A stretch of 64,000 bases of DNA from Paenibacillus mucilaginosus 3016 (GCF_000250655.1 NC_016935.1:6156001-6220000); one strand, 5' to 3'; shown: positions 17,868 to 27,531, counted from the stretch's first letter. The notes: generated by a model not told the origin, from the letters alone. Program-made: numbers and translations.

Positions 17868-18686
17868 TTATCTCTTCAGGTTAACGACTTCCTGCAGAAT
17901 TTCATCGGAGGTCGTGATGATCCGGGAGTTGGACTGGAAGCCGCGCTGGGCGACGATCATTTCCGTAAACTCACCCGTCAGATCGACGTTCGACATCTCG
18001 AGCTGGCCGGATACGATGGAGCCTGTTCCGGTTGCCGTGTCACCGGCAATCGCAGCACCCAGATCGATCGCTTCACCGGAGTTCGGCGTCTGGCGGTACA
18101 GGTTGCCCCCGATCTTCTCGAGACCGCCCGGGTTCGTTACCTTGCCTACCGCGATGAACTGGTCGGTGGAAGCGGCCGTACCGTCCGCACCGATGCCGAT
18201 GATCTCACCGTTGCTCGCGATCGTGAAGGCCGTCACCTCTTCACCGAGGGTGATCGGCTCACCGCCCGTGCCGAGGACGAACATCCCGTTGGAGTTCACC
18301 ATGCGGCGCTGGGCGTCCAGCTGGAAGCTGCCGTCGCGCGTCAGGTACATATTCTCAGGCGTACCGTCCTGGGATACGGCGAAGAATCCGTCACCGTTGA
18401 TCCGCAGGTCCGTGACCACGTTCGTCGTCATCGCGCTGCCCGGCGTGTGGATCGTATCGATCGCACCAACCGTTACACCGAGACCGATTTGCTTGGAGTT
18501 CACACCGCCGGACGTATCCGTCGGAGCGCTCACGCCCGCCACCGTCTGGCTCAGAATATCCTTGAACATCACGCGTCCCGCTTTGAAGCCCGTCGTGTTG
18601 ACGTTGGCGATGTTGTTGCCGATGACATCCAGCTTCGTCTGGAAACCGCGCATACCGGATACACCGGAATAAAGAGATCTTAACAT
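17868..18686 (-). CDS. flgG: Flagellar hook/rod protein of the FlgE/FlgG family
   Basis: This is the axial protein that follows flgD in Bacillus-type fla/che operons, called flgG in older annotation and identified as the hook protein FlgE in Bacillus. About 272 aa with the N-terminal rod motif (MLRSLYSGVSGMRGFQTKLD, then GNNIANVNTTGFK) and the C-terminal FlgG/E motif (VDLTGEFTEMIVAQRGFQSN). I chose ATG at 18684-18686, with GGGAGG about 10 nt upstream. Hook versus distal rod cannot be settled from the sequence alone. Confidence 0.9.
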   Translation of the reverse strand: MLRSLYSGVSGMRGFQTKLDVIGNNIANVNTTGFKAGRVMFKDILSQTVAGVSAPTDTSGGVNSKQIGLGVTVGAIDTIHTPGSAMTTNVVTDLRINGDGFFAVSQDGTPENMYLTRDGSFQLDAQRRMVNSNGMFVLGTGGEPITLGEEVTAFTIASNGEIIGIGADGTAASTDQFIAVGKVTNPGGLEKIGGNLYRQTPNSGEAIDLGAAIAGDTATGTGSIVSGQLEMSNVDLTGEFTEMIVAQRGFQSNSRIITTSDEILQEVVNLKR

Positions 18687-18821
18687 AGATAGATATCCTC
18701 CCATATGACGACTGTCACACCGGTAATATTTCGGGTGCAGCGCCTGTTGTAGTTTGCTCTCATGGTTGTTTCAATCGGTCCACAACCTTGGCCTCCGTAT
18801 ACGGTCCGGCCTAACGTTTCA

Positions 18822-19199
18822 TCAGGAAATAATCATGGCGCTGTCAATCTGGGTGAACAGGCTGTCTTTCATCGAAGCACTGTCTATGGCGGTGACCACG
18901 GTGCGGTTCTTGATGTTCACGATCAAGGCCGCATCGCCGATGAGCATCAGCGAATCTTTGGCGCCCTTGGCCGCCGCCTTGTCGATCGCCGATGACAGCT
19001 TTACGAGCTCCTCCGGAGCCAAGATGATGCCCCGCTGGATCAGGCGCTGCTCGGCATGATGGCTGAAGCGCACGAGCTGGTTCTGCAGGACGGATTGAAA
19101 GGAAGCTCCGGCACCCGCGCCTTCAGCCGGCAGACGCCGCTGGACTCCAGGGCCGGCGGGATTCGGATAAAGACGTCCTACAGTAAAGCGGTCGGTCAT
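18822..19199 (-). CDS. Flagellar operon protein, TIGR02530-type
   Basis: A 125-aa small cytoplasmic protein conserved between flgD and the hook gene in Firmicutes, recognisable by FSHHAEQRLIQRGIIL near residue 45 and the downstream LVKLSSAIDKAAAKGAKDSL. Its molecular function is not known to me. The start overlaps the flgD stop by 4 bp. A gap of about 135 bp without a recognisable gene separates it from the hook/rod gene. Confidence 0.88.
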   Translation of the reverse strand: MTDRFTVGRLYPNPAGPGVQRRLPAEGAGAGASFQSVLQNQLVRFSHHAEQRLIQRGIILAPEELVKLSSAIDKAAAKGAKDSLMLIGDAALIVNIKNRTVVTAIDSASMKDSLFTQIDSAMIIS

Positions 19200-19618
19200 G
19201 ACTCACTCACCGGATTCGAAATCTGGTTTACTTTATCGAGCGAGACTTCAAGCGCGCCTACTTTGGCGAACTGCCCGCCGTTCTTCACGATGATGGAATC
19301 GACGAGACCCGTCTTGGCTTCTCCTGCGTCATCGGTCCAGGTCACGTTCTTGCCGATGAGACCGGAAGCGAAGCCGAGGGACTGACGGAGCAGCTTCATT
19401 TCACTTCCCATATTGGTCAGCTGTTCTACCGATGTGAACTGGGCCATCTGGGCGATAAACTCTTTATCCTGCAGCGGCTGGGTCGGGTCCTGATTCTTCA
19501 TCTGCGTGATCAGAATCTTCAGGAATTCGTCCTTGCCGAGCGTCTTGTTCGGTGTGGTAACCTTGCTGCCGGTATAAGTCATGGCGCTGTTGGTCGATGT
19601 AATCAGGGAGTCGGACAT
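19196..19618 (-). CDS. flgD: Flagellar hook cap/assembly protein FlgD
   Basis: FlgD is the scaffold cap for hook polymerisation. The 140-aa protein has the conserved FlgD N-terminal region (LGKDEFLKILITQMKNQDP then EFIAQMAQFTSVEQLTNM) and is short at the C-terminus, as in Bacillus FlgD. It follows fliK by 43 bp and overlaps the next gene by 4 bp. Confidence 0.95.
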   Translation of the reverse strand: MSDSLITSTNSAMTYTGSKVTTPNKTLGKDEFLKILITQMKNQDPTQPLQDKEFIAQMAQFTSVEQLTNMGSEMKLLRQSLGFASGLIGKNVTWTDDAGEAKTGLVDSIIVKNGGQFAKVGALEVSLDKVNQISNPVSES

Positions 19619-19661
19619 ATTGGATCACCTCCTACAGGGTATACTATCTTGTGCGGCTCAA

Positions 19662-21128
19662 TTAGGCTATGACATCAATCATACCGCTGCCGGTGCGTGC
19701 CGGCCGGGCCGGATTCGAAGCGGGATCTTCCGCGTAGCTCTCGCCTTCCAGAGCTGCGATCCGGGCGGATGCCGCTTTCTGGTTCTGGCGCGACTGCGGC
19801 TGCTGGCCCTGTCCTTTTTCCTGGAACATGCCGGACTGGAAGCCCTGTGCACTGGAGCTCTGCGTCACTTCCAGCTTCTCCACCTGGATGCCATGGCTCT
19901 GCAGGGATTGACGGAGCTGCGCAAGCTGGCTCTCGAGCATGTCCTTGCCGGCAGCATGATCAGCCGCAAACTGGGCGATGAGCTGCCCGTTCTGCATCGT
20001 CAGCTTCACTTCCACGTGGCCGAGATGCTGAGGATACAGCGAAAGCTTCGCTTCCGTGATCCCATCCGCGCCCGTGTCCATCAAGAACGAGCTGACGACG
20101 AACTGGGTCATATCGTCCGGGAAGGTCTCCGCCGGCATTTGAAGCACCGGCACCTTGCTGACCGGCTGGCCGGACTGAAGCTGCTTCATCAGATCCTGCA
20201 CGGTCACCGGCGGCTGGGTGCCAAGCTCGGCTGAAGCCGTCTCCGGGTGAAGCGGGGCAAACAGCGGTTCCTCCGCCTGTGCGGATTCGCCCTGGGCTGC
20301 CGCCGTTACCGCTGCGGCAGCCGGATGCTTCACCGCCAGCGCCTCCAGCTTGTGCAGCGGGCTTGCGGCCGGTTCGGCGGACGCCGCTTTGGCGCTTGGC
20401 GCTTCTCCTGCCGTGAGCTCCCCGTTCAGCTTCTGAAGCAGCTGCTGAATCGGCGCCGTCGGCTTTTCAGCCGCCTGAGTCTCGGCCGCCTTCGTCACCG
20501 CTGCGCTTAAGGCGTCAAGCGCTGCTTTCAGCTTCGGGTCGCCCTCCTGCTTCAAGGCCTCCTGCAGCTGCTGGAGCATGCGTGCCGCTTCAGCGGCATC
20601 CACCGCCTCCAAGCCCGTTAAGGCGGCTGCGGCCTGTTCCTGCGCTGCCGGCTGGGTCAAAGGCACAAACAGCTGGGCGTCTGCGGCTTCCATCGCCGGC
20701 AGGACCGTCAGGGTGACGGCTTCCGGGGAAGCGTCCACCGTGTTGATAGCCGGGGCAGCGGTGTCATCCGGCAGAAGCAGCTGGATCTGCTGCAGCAGCG
20801 CCTGGATCTCCGGATCGGCCAGCAGTTCGGCCACGGCCTCCGTGTCTTCTTCCTTCACGAATACCTCCAGAGCTTCGATCTTCTCCTCGTCCGCCGGCGG
20901 TTTAGCCTGCGTGTCGTCTACAGCGTCAGCCTTCTTATTTATATCGGCAGAAGGCTGTGTTTCGTTTGAGACCGGCTTGTCTTTCGGACCGGTCTCACCA
21001 AGCTTCTCTTTCAGTGCGTTCGAGAAGCTCTCCCGTGATCTCACGGCCCCTTTGACGGAAGAGCTGGAAACGGGGGATCCTCCCTGGAGCAAGTTTCTGG
21101 ATGCGGCTGTGGAAGCTCCGATTTCCAT
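19662..21128 (-). CDS. fliK: Flagellar hook-length control protein FliK
   Basis: FliK is a secreted ruler that stops hook growth by acting on FlhB. The 488-aa protein has a long, low-complexity Ala/Gln/Pro-rich N-terminal half and the compact C-terminal FliK domain, with the signature LSLYPQHLGHVEVKLTMQNG near residue 360. The tail is Gln-rich. It follows the MotE-like gene closely and precedes flgD. Confidence 0.93.
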   Translation of the reverse strand: MEIGASTAASRNLLQGGSPVSSSSVKGAVRSRESFSNALKEKLGETGPKDKPVSNETQPSADINKKADAVDDTQAKPPADEEKIEALEVFVKEEDTEAVAELLADPEIQALLQQIQLLLPDDTAAPAINTVDASPEAVTLTVLPAMEAADAQLFVPLTQPAAQEQAAAALTGLEAVDAAEAARMLQQLQEALKQEGDPKLKAALDALSAAVTKAAETQAAEKPTAPIQQLLQKLNGELTAGEAPSAKAASAEPAASPLHKLEALAVKHPAAAAVTAAAQGESAQAEEPLFAPLHPETASAELGTQPPVTVQDLMKQLQSGQPVSKVPVLQMPAETFPDDMTQFVVSSFLMDTGADGITEAKLSLYPQHLGHVEVKLTMQNGQLIAQFAADHAAGKDMLESQLAQLRQSLQSHGIQVEKLEVTQSSSAQGFQSGMFQEKGQGQQPQSRQNQKAASARIAALEGESYAEDPASNPARPARTGSGMIDVIA

Positions 21129-21148
21129 TCGTTCCTACACCTCCTTTA

Positions 21149-22069
21149 TTATTGAGCCAGCCTGGCCGAGATCAGGGCGGCGGTTTCCTTCGACTGGTCC
21201 GAAATGGCGGACAAAATCTTGGAACGGCCTGCACTGTCCATCGAGCCGAGGATGGATAAAACCTTATCCGGGTTGGTGCGCTGCAGCTCCATCAGGACGG
21301 TAGCCGCACTTTTGGGGGTCATGCTGGAAAATGTCGATCCGAGATCGTCCTTGCTGAGTTTATCGGAAGCAGCCGCCGTGTTCTCCTGCGTCGTGCTGAG
21401 CGCCTTCACGCGCTCCTGCAGGGCGGCCATCTGGGTATCCTTCACGCTGACTTGATCCTTGAGCAGGATCGAAGCTTCCGCCGCAACCTTCGGGTCCATC
21501 TTCTCGAGAACCTTGACGCGCTCGTCGGTCTTCATCTTGCTCAGTACGAGCACGCGCTCCGCCGTCGTCAGGTTCTCCATGATCGGAGCCGCCTTGCTCG
21601 GAGACATCTTGGCATAGGTGCTCGCCAGCTGCTGAATTTGCTTTTCATACTCTTCTTCGGAGGAGGCAACCGCTTTGGCCTCTTCCTGTGCGGCTTTCTG
21701 GCTCTCCAGTTCCTTGATCGCCTTCTCTTTCTCCTCCAGAGCGGCCTTCGCTTCCTGCAGCTCCGCTTCTTTGGCCTGCAGGGCGGCATCCGCCGCCGCC
21801 TTCGCTTCCTCGGCCGCCTTTTCCTCGCTCGGCACTTCCTCCTGGGTCACCGTCGTCTCCGCGGCTTCTCCCTTCGGATCGGGCACCCAGGTGGACACCA
21901 CGGGAATTTTGTTCGCCGTCTTGAGCACGCTGTTCATGACATTGTAGTCAAAGATGGTGAGAAGCACACCGAGCAGCACGGCCGTAAAGACGAAAGGAAT
22001 GAGGAACCAGATTAAAAATCGTTCCAGGGCTCCGTAAGAACCGGTTTGTTCGGCATCCGCCTTAGCCAT
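21149..22069 (-). CDS. YlxF/MotE-like protein with MgtE N-terminal-type domain
   Basis: A 306-aa protein with one N-terminal membrane helix (about residues 17-38, FLIWFLIPFVFTAVLLGVLL), a strongly charged Ala/Glu/Lys coiled coil (about 75-135), and a C-terminal MgtE-N/MotE-like helical domain (MSPSKAAPIMENLTTAERVL, VLEKMDPKVAAEASILL). Position between fliJ and fliK equals Bacillus ylxF. The family is linked to motor or export function, but the role here is inference. Confidence 0.85.
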   Translation of the reverse strand: MAKADAEQTGSYGALERFLIWFLIPFVFTAVLLGVLLTIFDYNVMNSVLKTANKIPVVSTWVPDPKGEAAETTVTQEEVPSEEKAAEEAKAAADAALQAKEAELQEAKAALEEKEKAIKELESQKAAQEEAKAVASSEEEYEKQIQQLASTYAKMSPSKAAPIMENLTTAERVLVLSKMKTDERVKVLEKMDPKVAAEASILLKDQVSVKDTQMAALQERVKALSTTQENTAAASDKLSKDDLGSTFSSMTPKSAATVLMELQRTNPDKVLSILGSMDSAGRSKILSAISDQSKETAALISARLAQ

Positions 22070-22092
22070 GGTTTCACCTCCGGGATTTGCTG

Positions 22093-22539
22093 TTAATAAG
22101 TAGATGGGGCTTTATAACGGTTCGTGGCCATCTCATCCAGGCCGTCCTGCTCTTTCTTCATAAGATCGAAGGAGAAGCGCTGGTAAGCCTTTTCTTTGGC
22201 CTTCGTCCACACTTTCTCCTGCAGCATCTTGCCGGTGAGATCATCCTGCTTCGACTGTACCACGGTCCGTGCCCGCTGGATGTCGGAGTGTTTCTCTTGA
22301 ATCCGGGTATCGACGTAGTCCACGTAGCTCTGCATAAGCAGCAGGTCCGATACCGAGATGGAGCGGGTGGAAGCCTCCTGAAGCTCCTCCTGAAGGGATC
22401 GCTTGGAGTACTCCAGTTCAACCAGGGAGGACTCTTCCTGCTTCATCCGGCCAATGGCTTCCGAGAGCATCCACTCGGCCTGCGTTTTTTCGTTCATTTT
22501 GAGATCTACGATTTTCTGGAATGCGTATCGGAACCGCAT
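22093..22539 (-). CDS. fliJ: Flagellar export chaperone-like stalk protein FliJ
   Basis: FliJ forms the central stalk of the FliI ATPase ring and recycles chaperones. The 148-aa product is almost wholly an antiparallel coiled coil beginning MRFRYAFQKIVDLKMNEKTQ, typical for the family. It lies 10 bp after fliI and before the MotE-like gene. Confidence 0.92.
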   Translation of the reverse strand: MRFRYAFQKIVDLKMNEKTQAEWMLSEAIGRMKQEESSLVELEYSKRSLQEELQEASTRSISVSDLLLMQSYVDYVDTRIQEKHSDIQRARTVVQSKQDDLTGKMLQEKVWTKAKEKAYQRFSFDLMKKEQDGLDEMATNRYKAPSTY

Positions 22540-22549
22540 AGCTCAACAC

Positions 22550-23872
22550 CTATCCCTTAGTGAATTGTTGTAATAGCTGGTCTCTGGCCTGTTCGTAAGT
22601 CAGCTTGTCGTCCGTTCGCTGCTTCGTGTAATCCCAGATGGAATGGATAGATTCAAGCGCTTCGTCAATTTCCGGATTCGATCCTCTTTGGTACGCCCCT
22701 ATATTGACGAGGTCCTCCGAATCCTTATAAGTGGCTAAGAGACGTTTGAGATTCTCTGAAGCGAGCTGCTGCTCTTTCGGGACAATTTCCTTCATGACAC
22801 GCGATACGCTCGCCAGCACATCGATCGCCGGGTAGTGCCCCCGGTTCGCGATTGCACGGTTGAGCACGATGTGTCCGTCCAGGATCCCCCGTACGGCATC
22901 GGCAATCGGTTCGTTCATATCGTCACCGTCGACCAAGACGGTATAAAAAGCAGTGATGGAACCCTTCGGGCCGTTACCGGAGCGCTCCAAGAGCTTCGGC
23001 AGCATGGCGAACACCGAGGGCGTATAACCCCGTGTAGCCGGCGGTTCTCCGACCGCAAGGCCCACTTCACGCTGAGCCATGGCAAATCGTGTGACGGAGT
23101 CCATCATCATCATGACGTTGAGTCCGCGGTCGCGGAAATATTCGGCGATGCTTGTTGCAATAAGCGAGGCCTTAATCCGGATCAGCGCCGGCTGGTCCGA
23201 AGTGGCCACGATCACGACCGACCGGGCCAATCCTTCGGGTCCGAGATCGCGCTCGATAAAGTCAAGCACCTCTCTGCCCCGCTCCCCGATCAAGGCGATC
23301 ACGTTCACGTCTGCCGACGTGTTCCGAGCGATCATCCCCATTAAGGTACTCTTACCTACACCGGAACCTGCAAAAATACCGACACGCTGACCTTTGCCGA
23401 TCGTAAGTAAACCGTCGATACAACGAACACCGACGGAAATGGGCTCAAGCACCCGTGGCCGGGTCAAAGGATTGCTGGGCGCATTGTTCGTCGAATACTG
23501 GGCCATCCTCGAAGGCAGGAACGATCCGTCCATCGGCTGGCCGAGGCCGTCGAGCACCTTGCCGAGCAGCTCGTGACCGACCTGTACGCTGAGCGGTTTG
23601 CCGGTACCGACGACATCGCAGCCGGGACCGATCGAATCCAGTTCCCCGAGCGGCATCAGGATGACTTTGTTGTTCTTGAAGCCCACAACCTCCGCCTTGA
23701 GCGGTTTATTTGATTTGTGCGGATAAATGTAGCAGAGGTCCCCGATGCTGGCATCCGGCCCTTCCGACTCGACGGTAAGACCGATGACCTGGGTGACCTT
23801 GCCGTTGACTCTGACGGGATCCATTCCCTGAAGATGCTCAATATATTTCTGCGCATTAGGGGAAGCTATCAT
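22550..23872 (-). CDS. fliI: Flagellum-specific export ATPase FliI
   Basis: FliI is the F1-beta-like ATPase that unfolds and feeds export substrates. The 440-aa protein has Walker A (GIFAGSGVGKSTLMGMIA, near residue 165), Walker B (LNVMMMMDSVTRFAMAQRE) and the family block EPPATRGYTPSVFAMLPKLL. It shares one base with the fliH stop and is followed by fliJ. Confidence 0.97.
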   Translation of the reverse strand: MIASPNAQKYIEHLQGMDPVRVNGKVTQVIGLTVESEGPDASIGDLCYIYPHKSNKPLKAEVVGFKNNKVILMPLGELDSIGPGCDVVGTGKPLSVQVGHELLGKVLDGLGQPMDGSFLPSRMAQYSTNNAPSNPLTRPRVLEPISVGVRCIDGLLTIGKGQRVGIFAGSGVGKSTLMGMIARNTSADVNVIALIGERGREVLDFIERDLGPEGLARSVVIVATSDQPALIRIKASLIATSIAEYFRDRGLNVMMMMDSVTRFAMAQREVGLAVGEPPATRGYTPSVFAMLPKLLERSGNGPKGSITAFYTVLVDGDDMNEPIADAVRGILDGHIVLNRAIANRGHYPAIDVLASVSRVMKEIVPKEQQLASENLKRLLATYKDSEDLVNIGAYQRGSNPEIDEALESIHSIWDYTKQRTDDKLTYEQARDQLLQQFTKG

Positions 23873-24699
23873 TAAGATTCCTCACCTCGGATCGCAATTT
23901 GGCGGAGCACATTCTTGATCTCGCTGAGCTGGGTGTCAATCCGGGAATCAATGCTGCCGAAAGCCGAGCGGACCACACAGCCGTGATCCTGTACCGAGCC
24001 GTCCGGGATGATCTGAAGCTCTGCCTGCGAATCGATATGAAGCAGAAGCTCTTCGCGGGCATCCTGGATCAGCGGGAACTGCGACGGCGATACGCAGAGC
24101 GCGATCACGCCGGTATCCTTGCGCCGGGTCAGTGTCCGGCGGATGAGATCGATGGTCCACTCGGGCTCGAGTGTCAGCTGGCGGGCAATGATCTTCTCGG
24201 CGATGGAAGTGCTCAGGTCGATCAGGAACGGTTCGGACTCCTGAATGATCTGCTGCTTCAAGGCATAAGCCTGCTCCAGGATGGAGGAAGCCTCCTGCAG
24301 CATCGCGTCGTACTTCTCGCGAAGCTCCGTTTCGGCACGGGTCAAGCCTTCTTCATAGCCCTGCGTGAAGCCCTGGTCCATGGCCGCTTCGACCGTGTCC
24401 TGGTCCAGCTGGCGACGCTCGTCCCACCAGGCCTCAATCTCGGCCTGTGCCTGTTCCTTGAGCGCGAGGGCCTCTTCCATAGCGGTGCGGACCTGCTCTT
24501 CAGCGAAGGATTCCGCATCCTGAAGGATCTGCTCCTTCATCTGGAGCGCTTCGATCACTTCAGGGCTTTCGGCAGGAGATGACTTCGGGATCTCCTCTTG
24601 TTCCTTATTAAGAACACTAAGCTGGGGGTGGGACACAACCACCTTCGTGCTGCTGTCGTCCACCGGCTTGTATTGAAAGAACTTGATGACATTAGACAA
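23872..24699 (-). CDS. fliH: Flagellar export ATPase regulator FliH
   Basis: FliH holds FliI inactive and tethers it to the C-ring. The product is about 275 aa: a short N-terminal segment (SNVIKFFQYKP), a long charged coiled coil with regular Glu/Gln residues (about 60-150), and a C-terminal FliH/HrpE domain. I favour TTG at 24697-24699 because GGAGGAG lies about 9 nt upstream. ATG at 24708 is almost on top of that site. With this start the gene overlaps the fliG stop by 8 bp. Confidence 0.9.
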   Translation of the reverse strand: MSNVIKFFQYKPVDDSSTKVVVSHPQLSVLNKEQEEIPKSSPAESPEVIEALQMKEQILQDAESFAEEQVRTAMEEALALKEQAQAEIEAWWDERRQLDQDTVEAAMDQGFTQGYEEGLTRAETELREKYDAMLQEASSILEQAYALKQQIIQESEPFLIDLSTSIAEKIIARQLTLEPEWTIDLIRRTLTRRKDTGVIALCVSPSQFPLIQDAREELLLHIDSQAELQIIPDGSVQDHGCVVRSAFGSIDSRIDTQLSEIKNVLRQIAIRGEES

Positions 24700-25708
24700 T
24701 GATATCATCTCCTCCGCCGCGTGCGATGATGATTTCACCGGACTCTTCGAGTCTTCTGATCGTCGCTACAATGCGGGTCTGGGCTTCTTCCACGTCACGC
24801 AGACGGACAGGGCCCATAAATTCCATTTCTTCGCGGAACGTCTCGGCCATCCGCTTGGACATGTTCTTGAAGATCGACTCGCGTACTTCTTCGCTGGCCA
24901 CTTTAAGCGCAAGCTGCAGGTCTGCATTCTCGATGTCGCGGATGATACGCTGGATGGAACGGTCGTCGATGTTGACGATGTCCTCGAATACGAACATGCG
25001 CTTCTTGATCTCTTCGGCCAGTTCCGGATCCTGAATCTCGAGCGAGTCGAGAATCGTACGCTCCGTACCGCGGTCTACCCCGTTCAGGATGGAGACCACC
25101 GAAGTGATACCGCCGGCATTCGTGTAGTCCTGCGTTACCGTTGCGGACAGCTTCTGCTCCAGCACACGCTCCACCTGGGAGATGACCTCCGGTGAAGTGC
25201 TGTCCATGAGGGCGATCCGCTTGGCCACATCGGCCTGCTTCTCCTGCGGGAGCGAGGACAGGATGATCGAAGCCTGCTCCGGCTGAAGATAAGCGAGAAC
25301 GAGGGCGATCGTCTGCGAGTTCTCGTTCTGGATGAAGTTCAGGATCTGACCGGGATCGGCTTTGCGGGCAAAGTCGAACGGTCTCACCTGGAGTGTAGCC
25401 GTCAGGCGGTTGATGATATCGAACGCCTTGGCCGAGCCGAGCGCCTTCTCCAGGATGTCCTTCGCATACGAGATCCCGCCCTGGGAGATGAATTCCTGTG
25501 CCATACAGATCTGATGGAATTCAGACAGAATCGCTTCCTTCTCCGCTGCATCCACCTTGCGGACATTGGCTATTTCCAACGTGAGCTGCTCGATCTCCTC
25601 ATCCCTGAGGTTTTTGAAGATCTGTGCCGACACTTCCGGTCCCAAGCTGATGAGCAGGATGGCGGCTTTCTGTCTGCCGGTCAAACCCGATGTTTGTACT
25701 TTAGCCAA
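24692..25708 (-). CDS. fliG: Flagellar motor switch protein FliG
   Basis: FliG is the torque-generating C-ring component. Starting at TTG (25706-25708, after AGAGGTG) it begins AKVQTSGLTGRQKAAILLIS and is 338 aa, identical in length to Bacillus FliG. The EHPQ-equivalent middle domain (NSQTIALVLAYLQPEQASII) and the charged C-terminal torque helix region (DDRSIQRIIRDIENADLQLA) are present. GTG at 25717 is a poorer start because the ribosome site abuts it. Confidence 0.96.
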   Translation of the reverse strand: MAKVQTSGLTGRQKAAILLISLGPEVSAQIFKNLRDEEIEQLTLEIANVRKVDAAEKEAILSEFHQICMAQEFISQGGISYAKDILEKALGSAKAFDIINRLTATLQVRPFDFARKADPGQILNFIQNENSQTIALVLAYLQPEQASIILSSLPQEKQADVAKRIALMDSTSPEVISQVERVLEQKLSATVTQDYTNAGGITSVVSILNGVDRGTERTILDSLEIQDPELAEEIKKRMFVFEDIVNIDDRSIQRIIRDIENADLQLALKVASEEVRESIFKNMSKRMAETFREEMEFMGPVRLRDVEEAQTRIVATIRRLEESGEIIIARGGGDDIIV

Positions 25709-25721
25709 ATCTTCCACACCT

Positions 25722-27320
25722 CTATTCTTCTGCTAACCATGTGCGGAGCAGGTTCACGAACTCTTCCGGCTTCTTCTTCGCCAGCTGTTCGAGCTGCTTG
25801 CGCACCTGGTTCTCATTATTGGTTTCCATATCGATCGTCGGGAACTCTACGCGTGCTGCCGCTGCGTCGTTCACGATCATTTCTTCTTCAACTGCATCAG
25901 CCTTCTTGCGCTTGCGCATCAGGAAGAATGCACCGATGGCTGCCAGCGCCAGAGCCAGACCGCCAAGGCCGCCATAGAGCAGCATCGTGTTCGTATCCGT
26001 GCCTGCCGCATTGTTCGTATTAGCGAACGCGTGTTTAACTACCGTTACCTTCTTTGCCAGATCTTCATCTGTGATCGTCTGTCCGTTGTCGGCAAGCGCC
26101 GCACGCACCACGTTCTGCAGAATCGTTCTGACTTCGGCCATCGTCTCATCGCTGAGCGAGTTCGGATCGGCCGGATCCGGCGGTTCCACACCGACGTTGA
26201 TCGTCAGGTCCTTCACCACATACGGAGTCGATACAATCTCTTCCGTAATGCGGTTCACTTCATAGTTCACCGTACGCTGGAGCTCTTCCGACTCTGCATT
26301 GCCACTGTTCGCCGTACCCGTGTAACCCGGAACATCCGTCTCACCCGTACCGGCTACGCCGCCTGCCGCACCGCCATTACTGCTGGAGCTCTTCTGAATC
26401 TCCTGCGTCGAAATCTCAAGACCTTTCTGGTCCGCCTGGTTCGGTGCGGTAACGAGCTGGTTGCGGGAGCTCTTCTGGTCAAAATTCATCGTCGAGAACA
26501 CACTTACGATAACCTTGTCCTTACCGAAAATCGAACCGAGCATCTGCTGTACGTTCTTCTGTACGTCGTTCTTGAACTGGTTGTTGATCTCAAACTGCTG
26601 CAGCGCCAGATTCGAAGCGCCGGCCGTCTTGTTTTGGCCTTTGGAATACTCGAGCAGATCCCCGTTCTGATCCGAGATCGTAATATTCTCAACCGGCAGT
26701 CCCTTGATACTGTGGGACACCAGATTATACAGCGTATCGACTTTCGCCTGATCGAGCTGGTAACCCGGCTTCACGTCGAGCACGACGGAGGCTGTCGCCT
26801 TCTCCTGCTCTTCCCCTGCACGGAGGAATACTTCCTTCTCCGGCATCGAGATCAGGACCTTGGAATTCGCGATCGCCTGGTTCGAGTTGATGAGCTGCTG
26901 AAGCTCTCCCTGCACGGCGTTCACATACTTCACATTGAACTCTTGGTCGGTCGTACCGAATGTGGAGCTCTCGCTGAAGGCGCCGTAGCCCACATTTCCG
27001 TTCTTGTTGAGGCCCTGGGACTCGATCGCCAGCTTCACGCTCGCTACCTCGCTCCGGGGAACCCCTATACTCTTGCCGTCCTCACTCAGCTGGTACGGAA
27101 TCTTGGCTCCGTCCAGGTAGCCTTTGATCGCGGCGGCATCGCTTGGCTGCAGATTCGTATAAGCCAGCGAATATTCCGTCTTCGAGAAGTTATAACTGAT
27201 CAGCCCGAGGCTCAGCAGGACAATCATCGTGGTTGCAATGATGGTCGTCTTCTGCATCTTGCTGAACTGGCTCCAATACTGTTTCGTTCTGCTCCAAGCT
27301 TGGAGTAAATTCTCGTTCAC
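25722..27320 (-). CDS. fliF: Flagellar MS-ring protein FliF
   Basis: FliF builds the MS-ring base of the flagellum. About 532 aa, close to Bacillus (536). It has two membrane helices (near residues 25-43, TTIIATTMIVLLSLGLISY, and near 455-476, LLYGGLGGLALALAAIGAFF), a YscJ-like ring-building region between them, and a C-terminal FliG-binding tail. The start is probably GTG at 27318-27320, following GGGGTGAAAC. An ATG at 27356 would add 12 residues that overlap a fliE-like remnant. Confidence 0.95.
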   Translation of the reverse strand: MNENLLQAWSRTKQYWSQFSKMQKTTIIATTMIVLLSLGLISYNFSKTEYSLAYTNLQPSDAAAIKGYLDGAKIPYQLSEDGKSIGVPRSEVASVKLAIESQGLNKNGNVGYGAFSESSTFGTTDQEFNVKYVNAVQGELQQLINSNQAIANSKVLISMPEKEVFLRAGEEQEKATASVVLDVKPGYQLDQAKVDTLYNLVSHSIKGLPVENITISDQNGDLLEYSKGQNKTAGASNLALQQFEINNQFKNDVQKNVQQMLGSIFGKDKVIVSVFSTMNFDQKSSRNQLVTAPNQADQKGLEISTQEIQKSSSSNGGAAGGVAGTGETDVPGYTGTANSGNAESEELQRTVNYEVNRITEEIVSTPYVVKDLTINVGVEPPDPADPNSLSDETMAEVRTILQNVVRAALADNGQTITDEDLAKKVTVVKHAFANTNNAAGTDTNTMLLYGGLGGLALALAAIGAFFLMRKRKKADAVEEEMIVNDAAAARVEFPTIDMETNNENQVRKQLEQLAKKKPEEFVNLLRTWLAEE

Positions 27321-27356
27321 CGTTTCACCCCATTTTCCCTTAAGGATCGTAATCAT

Positions 27357-27440
27357 CTAACCTGCATCCGCATGATGTCCTGGAAGGCTTCAATGACCTG
27401 GTTCCCTGCTTGGAACGGACTCATTAACCGGGCGAAGCTT
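27357..27440 (-). pseudogene. Remnant duplicate of the fliE 3' end
   Basis: Read on the minus strand, this stretch encodes QAGNQVIEAFQDIMRMQVR and a stop. That is the conserved C-terminus of FliE; the intact gene at 27532 ends QVRNKMIEAYQEIMRMQV. At the DNA level about 43 bp align with roughly 6 mismatches. The rest of fliE is missing, and the stop codon overlaps the upstream edge of fliF. The best reading is a decayed partial duplication. No ribosome site or start makes it look translated. Confidence 0.75.
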
Positions 27441-27531
27441 TCATAGAAACTATAACTGAAAAGTCCGGGCCGGCCCTATGACGATCATCACACTGGCGAT
27501 AATTGCAACCAGAGCCGCCGCTGCCCGCTTA

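Noticed and set aside
27440..27531. Hydrophobic stretch AAAALVAIIASVMIVIGPAR on the minus strand
   Set aside because: It has no start codon or ribosome site and is too short to assign; possible leftover of a recombination event.
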